Assembly: GCF_006716765.1 (NCBI RefSeq)
Contig: NZ_VFPO01000001.1
Span: forward strand, 4,340,001 to 4,404,000
DNA from: Actinomadura hallensis
GTDB taxonomy: Bacteria; Actinomycetota; Actinomycetes; Streptosporangiales; Streptosporangiaceae
Direction: 5' to 3'
DNA length: 64,000 nucleotides
In this document: in pieces, positions 17,010 through 25,600 of the stretch
Numbering within the stretch: position 1 is the stretch's first letter
Layout: every line of letters starts with the position of its first letter
Made by a program: the position numbers and the translations under genes
The notes under the pieces: generated by a model
Told to the model about the DNA's origin: nothing
The model's database searches: none
The model's input: only the letters and a program-made list of their open reading frames with translations

Positions 17010-18041
17010 GTGACCCCAGACGAGCGCGGCCCGGACGACGACGGCAAGGACGGCGGCCCCCTGGCGGAGTACCGGGGCAGGCGCGACGCCCGGCGGACCC
17101 CCGAACCCGTCCCGGACGGCGAGGCGCTGCCGCGCGGCGACGACGACACGTTCGTCGTCCAGGAGCACCACGCGCGGAGCCTGCACTGGGACCTGCGGCT
17201 CGAACGCGACGGCGTGCTGGTGTCGTGGGCCGTGCCCAAGGGCCTGCCGTGGAGCCCGGAGACGAACCATCTCGCCGTGCACACCGAGGACCATCCGCTG
17301 GAGTACGCGACGTTCGAGGGCGAGATCCCGCACGGCGAGTACGGCGCCGGAAAGATGATCATCTGGGACCGGGGGACGTACGAGACCGAGAAGTGGTCCG
17401 AGCGCGAGGTGAAGATCGTCATCCACGGCTCGCGGGTGTCCGGCCGGTACGTGCTGTTCCGGACGCGCGGCCGTAACTGGATGATCCACCGGATGGACCC
17501 GCCCGCGGACCCCGGCGCCGAGCCGCTGCCGGAGACGCTGCGGCCGATGCGGGCGGTGGAGCGGCGGCGGCTGCCGCGCGACCCGGACGCGTGGGGCTTC
17601 GAGTTCGCGTGGGGCGGGCGGCGGACCGCCGCCTACGTCGAGGGCGGCCGGACCCGGTTCACCGACGCGCGGGGCCGCGCCGTCGACGGCCCCGGCGGGC
17701 TGGGATCGCGGCTCGGCGCCCAGCTCGGCGCCCGTCCCGCGCTGCTGGACGGCGAGCTGGCCACGGTGGGCGGACGCGAGATCTACATTTTGTACGACGT
17801 CCTGCACCTGGACGGCCGCCCGCTGCTGGACGTCCCCTACCGGGAGCGGCGGGACGCCCTGGACGGCCTCGGCCTGTCCGGCTCCCTCTGGCAGACCGCC
17901 CCCTGGTTCCCCGCCGACGGCGAGGCCGTCCGCACCGCCGCGGCCGAGCAGAACCTCCCCGGCGTGCTCGCCAAGCGCCTCGACTCCCCCTACGAGCCGG
18001 GCGAGGAGTCCGACGCCTGGCGCTTCATCCCGACCCGGTGA
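17010..18041 (+). CDS. LigD-type DNA 3'-phosphoesterase fused to a degenerate ATP-dependent ligase-like domain
   Basis: The N-terminal domain (about 40-165) is the 3'-phosphoesterase of bacterial end-joining LigD, which heals 3' ends with phosphate or a ribonucleotide. Its active-site residues are intact: H53, H59, D61, R63 and H108 (HGEYGAG). The C-terminal region (about 190-343) aligns by pattern with the LigD adenylyltransferase domain, but where a ligase has the catalytic K-x-D-G this protein reads A200-W-G-G, and the motif IV glutamate before GVLAKR is proline. It cannot form a ligase-AMP adduct. No polymerase domain, ligD or ku is in the window. It starts at GTG 17010. Confidence 0.85.
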   Translation: MTPDERGPDDDGKDGGPLAEYRGRRDARRTPEPVPDGEALPRGDDDTFVVQEHHARSLHWDLRLERDGVLVSWAVPKGLPWSPETNHLAVHTEDHPLEYATFEGEIPHGEYGAGKMIIWDRGTYETEKWSEREVKIVIHGSRVSGRYVLFRTRGRNWMIHRMDPPADPGAEPLPETLRPMRAVERRRLPRDPDAWGFEFAWGGRRTAAYVEGGRTRFTDARGRAVDGPGGLGSRLGAQLGARPALLDGELATVGGREIYILYDVLHLDGRPLLDVPYRERRDALDGLGLSGSLWQTAPWFPADGEAVRTAAAEQNLPGVLAKRLDSPYEPGEESDAWRFIPTR

Positions 18042-18043
18042 CC

Positions 18044-18065
18044 GTCGGCAGGTGAGCGTGCCGAC
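18044..18065 (+). terminator. Stem-loop after the phosphoesterase gene
   Basis: GTCGGCA and TGCCGAC pair perfectly around an eight-base loop, two bases after the stop codon. No T-tract follows, as is common in high-GC actinomycetes, so its activity as a terminator is uncertain. Confidence 0.4.
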
Positions 18066-18223
18066 CCGGAGGGCGGGCGCGGGCGGGAACCCCGGCGGGG
18101 TCCCGCGCATCTGAAGGGACGTAGCACCAGGTTCGGCGCGTCGTCGCCGAAAAGGATCAGCGGCGGACTAGAGTCCCGCTGACTCCGGGCCGCGGACGTG
18201 CTGAGAGGCGGGGGCAACGGCTG

Positions 18224-18940
18224 ATGATGGGCAAGACGCACGCCCTGAGCGGCGCGCTGGTGTGGCTGGCGGCCGTTCCGGTGCTCGCGCAGGAGCGGCT
18301 GCTCGGGGAGTACGCGGTTTCGCTGTCCCCGGAGCAGGTCGCGGCGGGCACCGTGGTGTGCGCGGGAGCGGCGCTCCTGCCCGACATCGACCACCACAAC
18401 GGGCGGATCGCCAACACGTTCGGGCCCATCACCCAGCACATGTGCAAGTGGATCGGGAAGATCTCCGGCGGGCACCGGCAGGCGACCCACTCGATCCTGT
18501 TCGCGCTCGCGATCGGCTGGGCGATGGACTTCCTCGCCACCCACCACGTCTACGCCTGGTGGGCCTGCCTCTTCATGATCGTCGGCCTGGGGCTGCGCGG
18601 CATCGGGCTGGACTTCGAGGGGAAGGAGCCGCAGTCGGCGCTGGCCGACTGCGCGCTCGCGCTCATCGCCGTCTGGCTGATGCACAAGATCGACATGAGC
18701 TTCGCGGGCTTCGCGGTCGCGCTCGGCTGCCTGGCGCACGTCGCCGGCGACTGCCTGACCCCGCGGGGATGCCCGGTGTTCTGGCCGCTGCCGTGGCGGG
18801 TCGAGATCCCGCTGGTCCCGCGGACCGACGGCAAGGTGGAGCGCTGGGTCGTGATGCCCGTCCTCACCATCGGGGTCGCCGTCCTCGCCGTCCGGTCGGT
18901 GCTCGGGGACATCACCGCCGACTGGCTGACGCGCGGCTGA
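18224..18940 (+). CDS. YdjM/DUF457-type membrane-bound metal-dependent hydrolase family protein
   Basis: A 238-aa polytopic membrane protein. The family markers are the N-terminal MGKTHALSGAL (conserved His), LLPDIDHHNGRIAN (Asp and His cluster), GGHRQATHSILFAL and HVAGDCLTPRG. These conserved His/Asp residues are why the family is annotated as metal-dependent hydrolases, but no substrate is known. Around five or six membrane helices alternate with the motifs. Start ATG 18224 or the adjacent ATG 18227. It sits alone, facing the baeRF gene tail to tail. Confidence 0.85.
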   Translation: MMGKTHALSGALVWLAAVPVLAQERLLGEYAVSLSPEQVAAGTVVCAGAALLPDIDHHNGRIANTFGPITQHMCKWIGKISGGHRQATHSILFALAIGWAMDFLATHHVYAWWACLFMIVGLGLRGIGLDFEGKEPQSALADCALALIAVWLMHKIDMSFAGFAVALGCLAHVAGDCLTPRGCPVFWPLPWRVEIPLVPRTDGKVERWVVMPVLTIGVAVLAVRSVLGDITADWLTRG

Positions 18941-18978
18941 CCCGCACGGGCGCGTCCGGCCCCGGTCCGGCCGAGTGA

Positions 18979-19016
18979 CCTCAGTAGCGGGTCACCACCT
19001 CAGTAGCGGGTCACCA
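18979..19016. repeat. 19-bp tandem duplication at the 3' end of the baeRF gene
   Basis: The 19-bp unit cctcagtagcgggtcacca occurs twice head to tail (18979-18997 and 18998-19016). The second copy contains the genuine C-terminal codons and stop (VTRY-stop) of the gene read on the minus strand; the first lies just beyond the stop. It looks like a recent slippage or duplication event. Confidence 0.85.
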
Positions 19017-20037
19017 GGGCGATGCGGCCGTGGTCGACCAGGAAGCCGTCCGAGACGAAGGTGACCTCGCCGCCGTAGTCCAGCGCCGTCGCGATGACGT
19101 CGTCCACCGCGTCGCCGCCGACGTCCGCGCCGCCCTCGCCGCCGCGCGGCCGCACCGCGGGCGCGTAGTAGCCGCGCTCGACCACCAGATGCTCGCCGCG
19201 CCCCTCCTCCACCAGCCGGGAGACGTCGAGGAGTCCGCTCGCGTACCGGTCGATGCGGCGCGCGGCCTCCAGCTCGGAGAGCACCCCCACCTCGCGGAGG
19301 TCCTCGTAGGCGGCCAGCGCGGGGCGGGCCGCCTCCGCGAGCGTGGCGGGCGAGGCGCCCTCGAAGTCGCCGTCGACGCGGCCGGCCACGGTGACGTGCG
19401 GGCCGGCCTGCTCGTCGAACAGCGCCTGACCGCGGATCCCGCTCGCGACGATCAGCGGGCGGCGGTCCCGCGCGAGGACGCGTTCGGCGGCGTCCGCGGC
19501 GGCCCGCACGACCTCGCGGAGCCGCTCGTCGCCGGCCTCGCCCTCCGCGTCGCCCTGCCCGGGCACGACGGGGAAGCCGTCGCGGGCGTGCTCGGCCAGG
19601 CGGCCGTCGCGGCCGTCCCACAGGCGGGCGCCCCCGCCGGACAGGCAGAGCAGCCAGTAGCGCGGGGTGCGGGTGTGCTCGGCGACGAGGTCGCGGGTCG
19701 CGAAGCCGCTGTCGACGATGATCCGCTCGTCCACGGGCTGGCCGATCGTGAACGCGTGGTGCTCCCCGCCCGGGGCGGCGAACAGCGCCACGCCCTCGGC
19801 CTCCCGGTGCGGGTCGACCTCCCCCGCGGCGCGCTCCAGGCCCCGGACGACCTCCTCGGCGGCGTCCGGCGTCACCCGGTCGTCGTCGCGCAGCATCCGC
19901 CGGACCTCCGCGAGCACCCCGCGCAGCGCCCCCGGGTCGCGCCGGTCCCCCGGGAACGCCCGGCGCATCGGCATCAGCACCGACACCGCCGGATAGGTCC
20001 TCGGCTTGCGCAGCTCGGACAGCGTCGTGGCGTCCAT
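19000..20037 (-). CDS. baeRF-type protein (bacterial relative of archaeo-eukaryotic release factor eRF1)
   Basis: A 345-aa soluble protein. The C-terminal half (about 200-345), ending LVVERGYYAPAV...DDVIATALDYGGEVTFVSDGFLVDHGRIALVTRY, fits the central/C-terminal fold of the bacterial eRF1-like (baeRF) families; the N-terminal part contains ERIIVDSGFATRDLVAEHTRTPRYWLLCLSGGGARLWDG, typical of the group. Some members are proposed to act on stalled ribosomes or RNA, and the function of this group is not established. There is no GGQ motif. ATG 20037 is preceded by a G-run. A 19-bp duplication covers its last codons. Confidence 0.75.
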   Translation of the reverse strand: MDATTLSELRKPRTYPAVSVLMPMRRAFPGDRRDPGALRGVLAEVRRMLRDDDRVTPDAAEEVVRGLERAAGEVDPHREAEGVALFAAPGGEHHAFTIGQPVDERIIVDSGFATRDLVAEHTRTPRYWLLCLSGGGARLWDGRDGRLAEHARDGFPVVPGQGDAEGEAGDERLREVVRAAADAAERVLARDRRPLIVASGIRGQALFDEQAGPHVTVAGRVDGDFEGASPATLAEAARPALAAYEDLREVGVLSELEAARRIDRYASGLLDVSRLVEEGRGEHLVVERGYYAPAVRPRGGEGGADVGGDAVDDVIATALDYGGEVTFVSDGFLVDHGRIALVTRY

Positions 20038-20115
20038 GATCCCCCGATCGTCGGCCGTGTTCGCCTCTCCTTGCTTTCTAGCTACTCGAGAGTAAACGAG
20101 AGGTAAGCCACGGGG

Positions 20116-21022
20116 TCAGCCGGGCGTGATGAAGGACGTCTCGTAGGCCAGGATGACCGCCTGGGTGCGGTCGCGGGCCTGCAGCTTGGCCAAGATGTTG
20201 CCGCCGCGTCCGCTTCAGCAGGAAGCCGTGCGCGCCCGCCTTCAGCGCGTCGTAGACGTACTCGTCGTTCTCGAACGCCATCTCGCCGCGCAGCACGGTG
20301 ACGCGCTCGCGGACGCCGCCGAGGCCGCGGCCGGGACGCGCTCCACCTCCGGGCCGATCTCCGCGTCGAGTTGCACCCCGGCGATCCTCGTCTGCTCCAG
20401 CAGCCGCCCGAGGTCCTTCAGCGTGGCCTGCGGAGCGGTGCGGGCCGGGTCCACGCGCAGCAGCCCGAGCACGTGGTCGAGGTCCTCCAGCGCGGCGCGG
20501 GCCGACTCCTCGATGGCGCCGAGCGCCTCCCGCGCGAACACCGGGTCGCTGTCGAGCACCCGCCCGGCGGCCCCGGCCTGCAGCGTCACCACGCTGAGCG
20601 CGTGGCCCACCGAGTCGTGCAGCTCCCTGGCGAGGCGGTTGCGCTCGGCGAGCCGGACGGCCCTGGCCTCCAGCTCGGCGAGCCGCTCGGCGGCCGACGG
20701 CCCGAGGAACCGGGGCGCCAGCCGCGCCAGCAGCGCGCCCGTCCCCGCGATCAGCGCCAGCAGCGCCGCCGCCGCGGCGAGGCCGGCCAGCGGCGCGGGC
20801 CACTGCGGCCAGGTGCTCTGCCACCCCCACGGCCAAGGTCGCGGCGGCGGGCAGGACCAGCAGCGCCAGCACGAGGACAACGGCGAGGTCGTCGATCGGC
20901 AGCAGCGGCACGAGGCTCAGCGCGAGGAACCAGTACGGCATCAGCAGCGCGCCGCCCACCACTAGGTGGGCCCAGCGCTGCCAGGTGGTCAGCTTCGCGA
21001 GCGGCCGCAGAGCTCGCCTCAC
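20116..21022 (-). pseudogene. Collapsed two-component system: histidine kinase and LuxR-type response regulator remnants
   Basis: Reading on the minus strand from GTG 21022: an N-terminal membrane segment of a NarL-class sensor kinase (VRRALRPLAKLTTWQRWAHL); a frame change near 20825 by a run of five C; the dimerisation/phosphoacceptor helix RELHDSVGHALSVVTLQAG up to about 20340; then, in another frame, only the end of the ATPase domain (GRGLGGVRERVTVLRGEM); directly joined to the second half of a receiver domain (FENDEYVYDALKAGAHGFLLKR); and, after another frame change near 20205, the last 25 residues of a LuxR-type output domain (NILAKLQARDRTQAVILAYE), stopping at 20116. The ATPase core, kinase/regulator junction, phosphoacceptor Asp and most of the HTH are missing. 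Confidence 0.85.
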
Positions 21023-21078
21023 ACCCCGATCGTGGCAGACGGGCGGCGGGTCCTCCTCCCCCGCGCGGAGGAGCCCGG

Positions 21079-23133
21079 TCAGGTGCGCCTGCCCTGCCCC
21101 TCGGCGCGGTCGTGCTCGGCGAGCTTGGCGAGGCGCGCGTTGTAGGCGGCCAGCTCGTCGTCCTCGGGGCGGCCCCCGCTCTTCGCGGCGCGGTCGGCCT
21201 TGCGGTCCTGCCGGCGGGCCTGCCGCTGGTCGTCCAGGTACCACTGGACGGCCAGGACGGTCACCACGATGAACGTCGGGACCTCTCCGAACGCCCACGC
21301 GATCGCCCCGCCGGTCTGCTGGTCGTGCAGGATCGTGGTGCCCCACGGCGGGTCGACGGCGTTGTACCAGCCGAGGGCGAGGGCCTCGCTCAGGTTCATC
21401 AGCGCGATGCCGAAGAACGCGTGGAACGGCATCGTCACGAACAGGAGCAGGAGGCGCCCGGGGTAGGGCAGCTTCCTCGGTGCGGGGTCGACGCCGAGCA
21501 GCACCCAGAAGAACAGGGCCCCCGCGGCCAGGAAGTGCACCATCATCGCGATGTGCCCGAGGTGGTTGCGCATCGCGGCCTCGAACAGCGGCGTGAAGTA
21601 CAGCGCGAAGAGGCTGAACACGAAGATGATCGTCGCCACCGCGGGATGCGAGACCACCGTGACGTACCGGCTGTGCAGGACCGCCGTCAGCCACTCGCGC
21701 GGGCCGCGGTCGCCGCGGATCCGGGCGGGCCTGAGGGCGCGCAGCGCCAGCGTCACCGGCGCGCCCATGACCAGGAAGATCGGCGTCAGCATGTTCAGCA
21801 CCATGTGCTGGGCCATGTGCACGCTGAACAGGATCGGCGCGTACTTCGCGACGCCGGTCTGGGTGACGGCCACGATGCTCACCAGGCCGAGGGTCCACGC
21901 CACGGTGCGTCCCACCGGCCAGGCGTCCCCGCGCCCGCGCAGCCGCAGGACGGCGCCGTAGTACAGGCCGCCGAGCACGACGACCAGGACGGCGAAGAAG
22001 AGGTCGAACTGCCACAGCGTCAGCAGCCGCACCGGGTTGATCTCCGGCGGCATGTCGTAGCCGAGCAGGACCCTGACCGCGGAGCCGGGCTCGGACGGCG
22101 GGGGCGGCGCGGTGCGGGCCAGCGCGACGGCCAGGCCCATGGTGGCGGCCATCACCGCCGTCTCCACCGCCGCGAACCGGGTGAACGCGAGCGGCTCGCG
22201 GGCGGCGAGGCGGGGCAGCGTCCGGGTGCGGTGCCACCAGCCGAACCAGCCGAGCGCCGCGAACGCGATGATCTTCGCGAGGGCCAGCCGGCCGTAGTTC
22301 GTCTCGATCAGCTCGACCGGGTCCGGCAGCCGGGCGATGACGTTGACCATGCCGCTGACGCCGACGGCGACGAAGCACCACAGCGCCATGCGGCTGAACC
22401 GCTCCGCCATGACCGGCAGCTTGTCGCGGCGCAGCGCCGCGTGGGCGGCGACGACGGCGAGCCCGCCGACCCAGGGGGCGACGGCGGCGACGTGCAGCGC
22501 CACCCCGGTGGTGGCGATGGCGTGGTTGGCGGCGGACGCCGAGTGGCCGGTGAGCGGCGCCGGCAGCAGCGCGATCCCGGCCATCGCGAGCAGCCCGAAC
22601 GCGGCGGCGGGCGTGGTGGTGGTGCGGGCCAGCAGCGCCACGACCACCGCCAGCAGCACCACGATCATGAGGGCGGTGCCCTGCGGCAGCGAGCCGACGT
22701 AGCTGCTCAGCTCACTGCCGGTGACGACGTTCTGGACCGGCTCGCCGAGGACGTCCGCGACGGTGAACACGAGGGTGGCCGCCGCGGCGGCGGCCCATCC
22801 GGCGGCGAACCAGGAGGCGGCGGCGACGTATCCGGCGGCGTCCTTCGACAGCCGGGGCGCGGAGTCCCTGGCGTTCCGCCCGCGCCCGCCGCCCTCGACC
22901 GGCAGCAGCGCGGCGGCGGCCAGCAGCGCGCCGACGGTGAGGGCGGACAGCAGGTTCATCGCCGCCCGGGACGCGGGCAGCCCCCACCGGGTGAGGGCGC
23001 CCGGGTCGCCGAGGCCGGGAATGACCTTCTCGGTGACCGAGCCGCCGAGCACCAGCCCGGCCACCAGGGCGGCGGCCGCCGCGGCCGCCGCGGCCGCGGC
23101 GGCCCGCCAGATGCTCAGCGTGCCCCTATTCAC
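21079..23133 (-). CDS. CopD domain - CtaG cytochrome c oxidase assembly domain fusion membrane protein
   Basis: A 684-aa polytopic membrane protein. The N-terminal half (about 1-350) is a CopD-type copper-transport domain with a membrane histidine (LTGHSASAANHAIATTGVALHVAAVAPWVGGLAV). The C-terminal half (about 365-640) is the Caa3_CtaG domain (VHMAQHMVLNMLTPIFLVMGAPVTLALRAL, HPAVATIIFVFSLFALYFTPLFE, GWYNAVDPPWG). The tail is charged and hydrophilic. It probably moves copper across the membrane and/or delivers it to cytochrome oxidase. GTG 23133 overlaps the end of copC by eight bases, so the two are translationally coupled. Confidence 0.9.
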   Translation of the reverse strand: MNRGTLSIWRAAAAAAAAAAAALVAGLVLGGSVTEKVIPGLGDPGALTRWGLPASRAAMNLLSALTVGALLAAAALLPVEGGGRGRNARDSAPRLSKDAAGYVAAASWFAAGWAAAAAATLVFTVADVLGEPVQNVVTGSELSSYVGSLPQGTALMIVVLLAVVVALLARTTTTPAAAFGLLAMAGIALLPAPLTGHSASAANHAIATTGVALHVAAVAPWVGGLAVVAAHAALRRDKLPVMAERFSRMALWCFVAVGVSGMVNVIARLPDPVELIETNYGRLALAKIIAFAALGWFGWWHRTRTLPRLAAREPLAFTRFAAVETAVMAATMGLAVALARTAPPPPSEPGSAVRVLLGYDMPPEINPVRLLTLWQFDLFFAVLVVVLGGLYYGAVLRLRGRGDAWPVGRTVAWTLGLVSIVAVTQTGVAKYAPILFSVHMAQHMVLNMLTPIFLVMGAPVTLALRALRPARIRGDRGPREWLTAVLHSRYVTVVSHPAVATIIFVFSLFALYFTPLFEAAMRNHLGHIAMMVHFLAAGALFFWVLLGVDPAPRKLPYPGRLLLLFVTMPFHAFFGIALMNLSEALALGWYNAVDPPWGTTILHDQQTGGAIAWAFGEVPTFIVVTVLAVQWYLDDQRQARRQDRKADRAAKSGGRPEDDELAAYNARLAKLAEHDRAEGQGRRT

Positions 23134-23746
23134 TTCCGGTCGCCGCCCCCTGCCCGCGCCTGGACCGCAGCACGAAGCCGACCCCGATGCCGGCGACGAC
23201 CAGCAGGCCCGCGACGATCAGCACCCAGGTCAGGGCACCGCCGCCGGAGTCCTCCTGGGCCGCGACCTGCTTCTGGTCGATCTCGAGCGGCTCCTCGTCG
23301 GAGGTGGCGGCGTCGCCGGTCTGCTCCTCGGCGCCGACGCCGCCCGCGGACGGCATCGGCGCGGCGCCCCCGGCCGCGGTGAACGTGATGTCGTCCTGCT
23401 GGATCGGGTGGCCGTCCACGCCGACGACCCGGTAGGCCACCGTGTAGGTCCCGGCGGGCAGCTCGCCCGACAGCTTCTGCGTGACCGTCGTCCCCGAGCG
23501 TTCGGCGTCGCCCTCCTGGAACGTCTCGCCCTCCGCGTCCTTGACGACGACCTCGGCGACGTTGATCTTCTCGTTGAAGACCAGCTTCACCTCGGTGACC
23601 GACTCGGCCGAGGCGCCCTTGGCGGGCGTGCTCTCCACCAGCCGCGGATGGGCCATCGCGGGGGGCGCCAGGGCGACGGTGAGCAGGGCGGCGACGGCCG
23701 CGGCGAGAGCGAGGCCGAGGGCGGGGCGGGGCGTGCGGACGTTCAT
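23126..23746 (-). CDS. copC: CopC-domain periplasmic/extracellular copper-binding protein
   Basis: A 206-aa exported protein with a signal peptide (1 to about 32) ending in PAMA before HPRLVESTPAKGA, so the mature protein would begin with the copper-ligand histidine of CopC proteins. The beta-barrel copper domain runs to about residue 125 and contains the second conserved site YRVVGVDGHPI. A Glu/Asp-rich linker follows, then a C-terminal membrane anchor (about 172-195) and an arginine-rich end. It passes copper to the CopD partner encoded by the overlapping downstream gene. CsoR, a copper sensor, is encoded about 5 kb away. Confidence 0.93.
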   Translation of the reverse strand: MNVRTPRPALGLALAAAVAALLTVALAPPAMAHPRLVESTPAKGASAESVTEVKLVFNEKINVAEVVVKDAEGETFQEGDAERSGTTVTQKLSGELPAGTYTVAYRVVGVDGHPIQQDDITFTAAGGAAPMPSAGGVGAEEQTGDAATSDEEPLEIDQKQVAAQEDSGGGALTWVLIVAGLLVVAGIGVGFVLRSRRGQGAATGSE

Positions 23747-23863
23747 GGGCGGGCCGGGTTCTCCAGTGATCCGAAAGGGGGGCGTCTCTACCCTACTGAG
23801 CCCGCGGCGGTGGCACGGCCAGGGTCGCGAACCCTTTCACGCCCTTTCACGCGTCCGCCCCGG

Positions 23864-25162
23864 CTAGACCCCCACGCAGGTCAGGGCGCGGCGGTAGGCC
23901 GCCATCCGGGGCCCGTCGGCGGCTCCCGTCTCCGCCAGGACCTCGGCGAGGTCGAACCACGCCTGCGCCGCCTCCCGGGAGGACTCCATCTCCTCCAGGC
24001 AGGTGGCGGCGCGGGTGAGGACCTCCACGGCGCGGTCGCGCCGGCCGAGCCGGACCGACGCCTCCCCCAGGACGGTGAGCGCCCCGGCGGCGGCGCGGCG
24101 CGGCGCGTCCCCGAGCAGGTCCAGGGCCTCCTCGGCGAGCCGCGCCCCCTCGGCGGGGCGGCCGAGCACGGTCTCGGCGCGGGCCAGCTCGGTCAGGCAC
24201 CAGGCGACGTCGATCTCGCCGAACGCGCTGGCGTTGATCTCGCCGCGGACGCGGGCGAGCAGGTCGCGGGCGCGGGCGGCCTGGTCGGGCCGGGCGCGCA
24301 GCAGCAGCCCCGCGTAGCGGACGCGGAGCCGGCCGAGGTCGCGGGGGTCCTCGCCGTCGCCGGCCAGCATCAGCGCCCGCTCGGCGAGGGCGACGCCCTC
24401 CTCGTACTCGCCGCGGATCTCGGCGACGTAGGCGGCCTCCCAGTAGGCGACCATGCGGGCGCGGGGGCTGCCGATCCGCTCGGCGCGCTCGACCAGCTGC
24501 CCGGCGAGCTGCCGGGCCCGGACGAGGTCGCCGCGCTCGATGAACGCGGCGAGCAGCGCCGCGCCGAGGCGCACCGCGGCGTCGGTGGAGTCGGCGCCGG
24601 CCGCGACGAGCTGCCGCAGCGCGTTCTCGGCGGTCTGCACCCCGGCGCCGACGTCGCCGCGCTCGCGCAGGCAGCGGCTCAGCGCGACGTGGACGTCCGC
24701 CCAGTGGTCGAGGTCGGTCTCGGCGGACGCCTGCCCGCTCAACTCGGTCAGCCCGGCGATCGCCTCCTCCAGCTCGCCCGCGGCCTCCAGCGCGAGGGCG
24801 TGGCCCCACCGCGCCTGCTGCAGCATCTCCGGCAGCGCCACCGCGTCGGCGCTGGCGAGGACCTCGGCGAACCGCGCCCGCGCCTCGGCCGCCGCGCCGT
24901 TGCTCAGCGCGATCTCGGCGTAGTCGAGCGTGACGCGCAGCTCGTCCACGACGTCCTCGCTGACGCCGCTGACGAGGTAGGTCGCCGAGCAGTTCAGCTT
25001 GGCCGCGAGCAGCTCGACCACGCTCGGCGCGGGCACCCGCTTGTCGCTCTCGATCAGCGAGATGTAGCTGTCGGACAGCTCGGGGAAGGCGAGCTGCGCC
25101 TGGCTCACGCCCCGCCGGATCCGCAGGGCGCGGATGCGCTGCCCCAGAGTCTCCCGATCCAT
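23864..25162 (-). CDS. XRE-family transcriptional regulator with TPR-like repeats
   Basis: The 432-aa protein has an N-terminal XRE helix-turn-helix (TLGQRIRALRIRRGVSQAQLAFPELSDSYISLIESDKRVPAPSVVELLA, about 4-60) and a long all-helical region (about 75-430) of TPR-like 34-residue repeats rich in alanine, leucine and arginine. Such regulators often respond to peptide or protein partners. ATG 25162 is preferred; a GTG four codons earlier is possible. It lies between the copper genes and a decayed PucR fragment. Its target is unknown, and I see no obvious operator. Confidence 0.88.
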   Translation of the reverse strand: MDRETLGQRIRALRIRRGVSQAQLAFPELSDSYISLIESDKRVPAPSVVELLAAKLNCSATYLVSGVSEDVVDELRVTLDYAEIALSNGAAAEARARFAEVLASADAVALPEMLQQARWGHALALEAAGELEEAIAGLTELSGQASAETDLDHWADVHVALSRCLRERGDVGAGVQTAENALRQLVAAGADSTDAAVRLGAALLAAFIERGDLVRARQLAGQLVERAERIGSPRARMVAYWEAAYVAEIRGEYEEGVALAERALMLAGDGEDPRDLGRLRVRYAGLLLRARPDQAARARDLLARVRGEINASAFGEIDVAWCLTELARAETVLGRPAEGARLAEEALDLLGDAPRRAAAGALTVLGEASVRLGRRDRAVEVLTRAATCLEEMESSREAAQAWFDLAEVLAETGAADGPRMAAYRRALTCVGV

Positions 25163-25600
25163 ACGTGTGACCACCGCCTACAGAGTGTCGCCCGCCAGAG
25201 ACGGGTCACGCTACTGGGTGCTCGCCCGCCGCGCCGCGCGCAGGGCGAGGAAGAGGTCCACCCGGTCCTCAAGTGTGCCGAGGTCGCGGCCGGTGCGGTC
25301 CTCGATTCTCCGGATCGGTACCGAAGCGTGTTCACGCGGACGTGCGCCGGGTCGCGGTGCGGCACCGCGAGCCCGGGCCGGGCCGGGTCTCGCAGGGGCA
25401 CCCGGGCAGGCTATAGCGGACGCGTCGCCGCCGTCACGGTGCGGAGGCCGGGAATCACGTCCGGCATCGGCCGCGCGGCGCGCCCGCCCGGACGTCCCCC
25501 GGGGTCCCAGGGCGGGACCGGTGCACGATGCCCCGGTACCGGGGGGCTAGCCTGTGCACGCCATTTCCGAGACCACGCCTTCGAACGCGGAGCGCCCGTC
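25163..25600. other. Intergenic region, XRE regulator / purine permease
   Basis: Divergent region of about 440 bp. It contains the PucR fragment at 25211-25390 and, beyond it, roughly 210 bp of leader and promoter sequence for the permease with no other gene I can support. Confidence 0.6.
25211..25390 (-). pseudogene. PucR-type regulator, C-terminal HTH fragment with a one-base deletion
   Basis: Minus-strand reading gives DPAHVRVNTLRYR in one frame and, after one missing base near 25316, IRRIEDRTGRDLGTLEDRVDLFLALRAARRASTQ-stop in the next. Together these are the C-terminal helix-turn-helix of PucR/CdaR regulators (consensus VNTLRYRLRRIEELTGRDL). The remaining ~400 residues of such a regulator are absent. 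PucR proteins typically control purine catabolism, and a purine permease gene begins about 210 bp away, so this is probably the remains of its former regulator. Confidence 0.8.

Noticed and set aside
20078..22381. A 767-codon minus-strand frame spanning the CopD/CtaG gene and the kinase remnant
   Set aside because: It is out of frame with the CopD/CtaG protein and its product is Arg/Pro-rich and featureless there; only its lower end coincides with pieces of the degraded two-component genes.
23747..23820. Possible CsoR operator upstream of copC (TAGGGTAGAGACG with C-run)
   Set aside because: Only weakly palindromic; not close enough to the CsoR pattern to call without a genome-wide comparison.
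22721..25600. Upstream extension of the purine permease frame
   Set aside because: The frame runs antisense through copC and the XRE gene; the ATG at 25601 starts the real protein.
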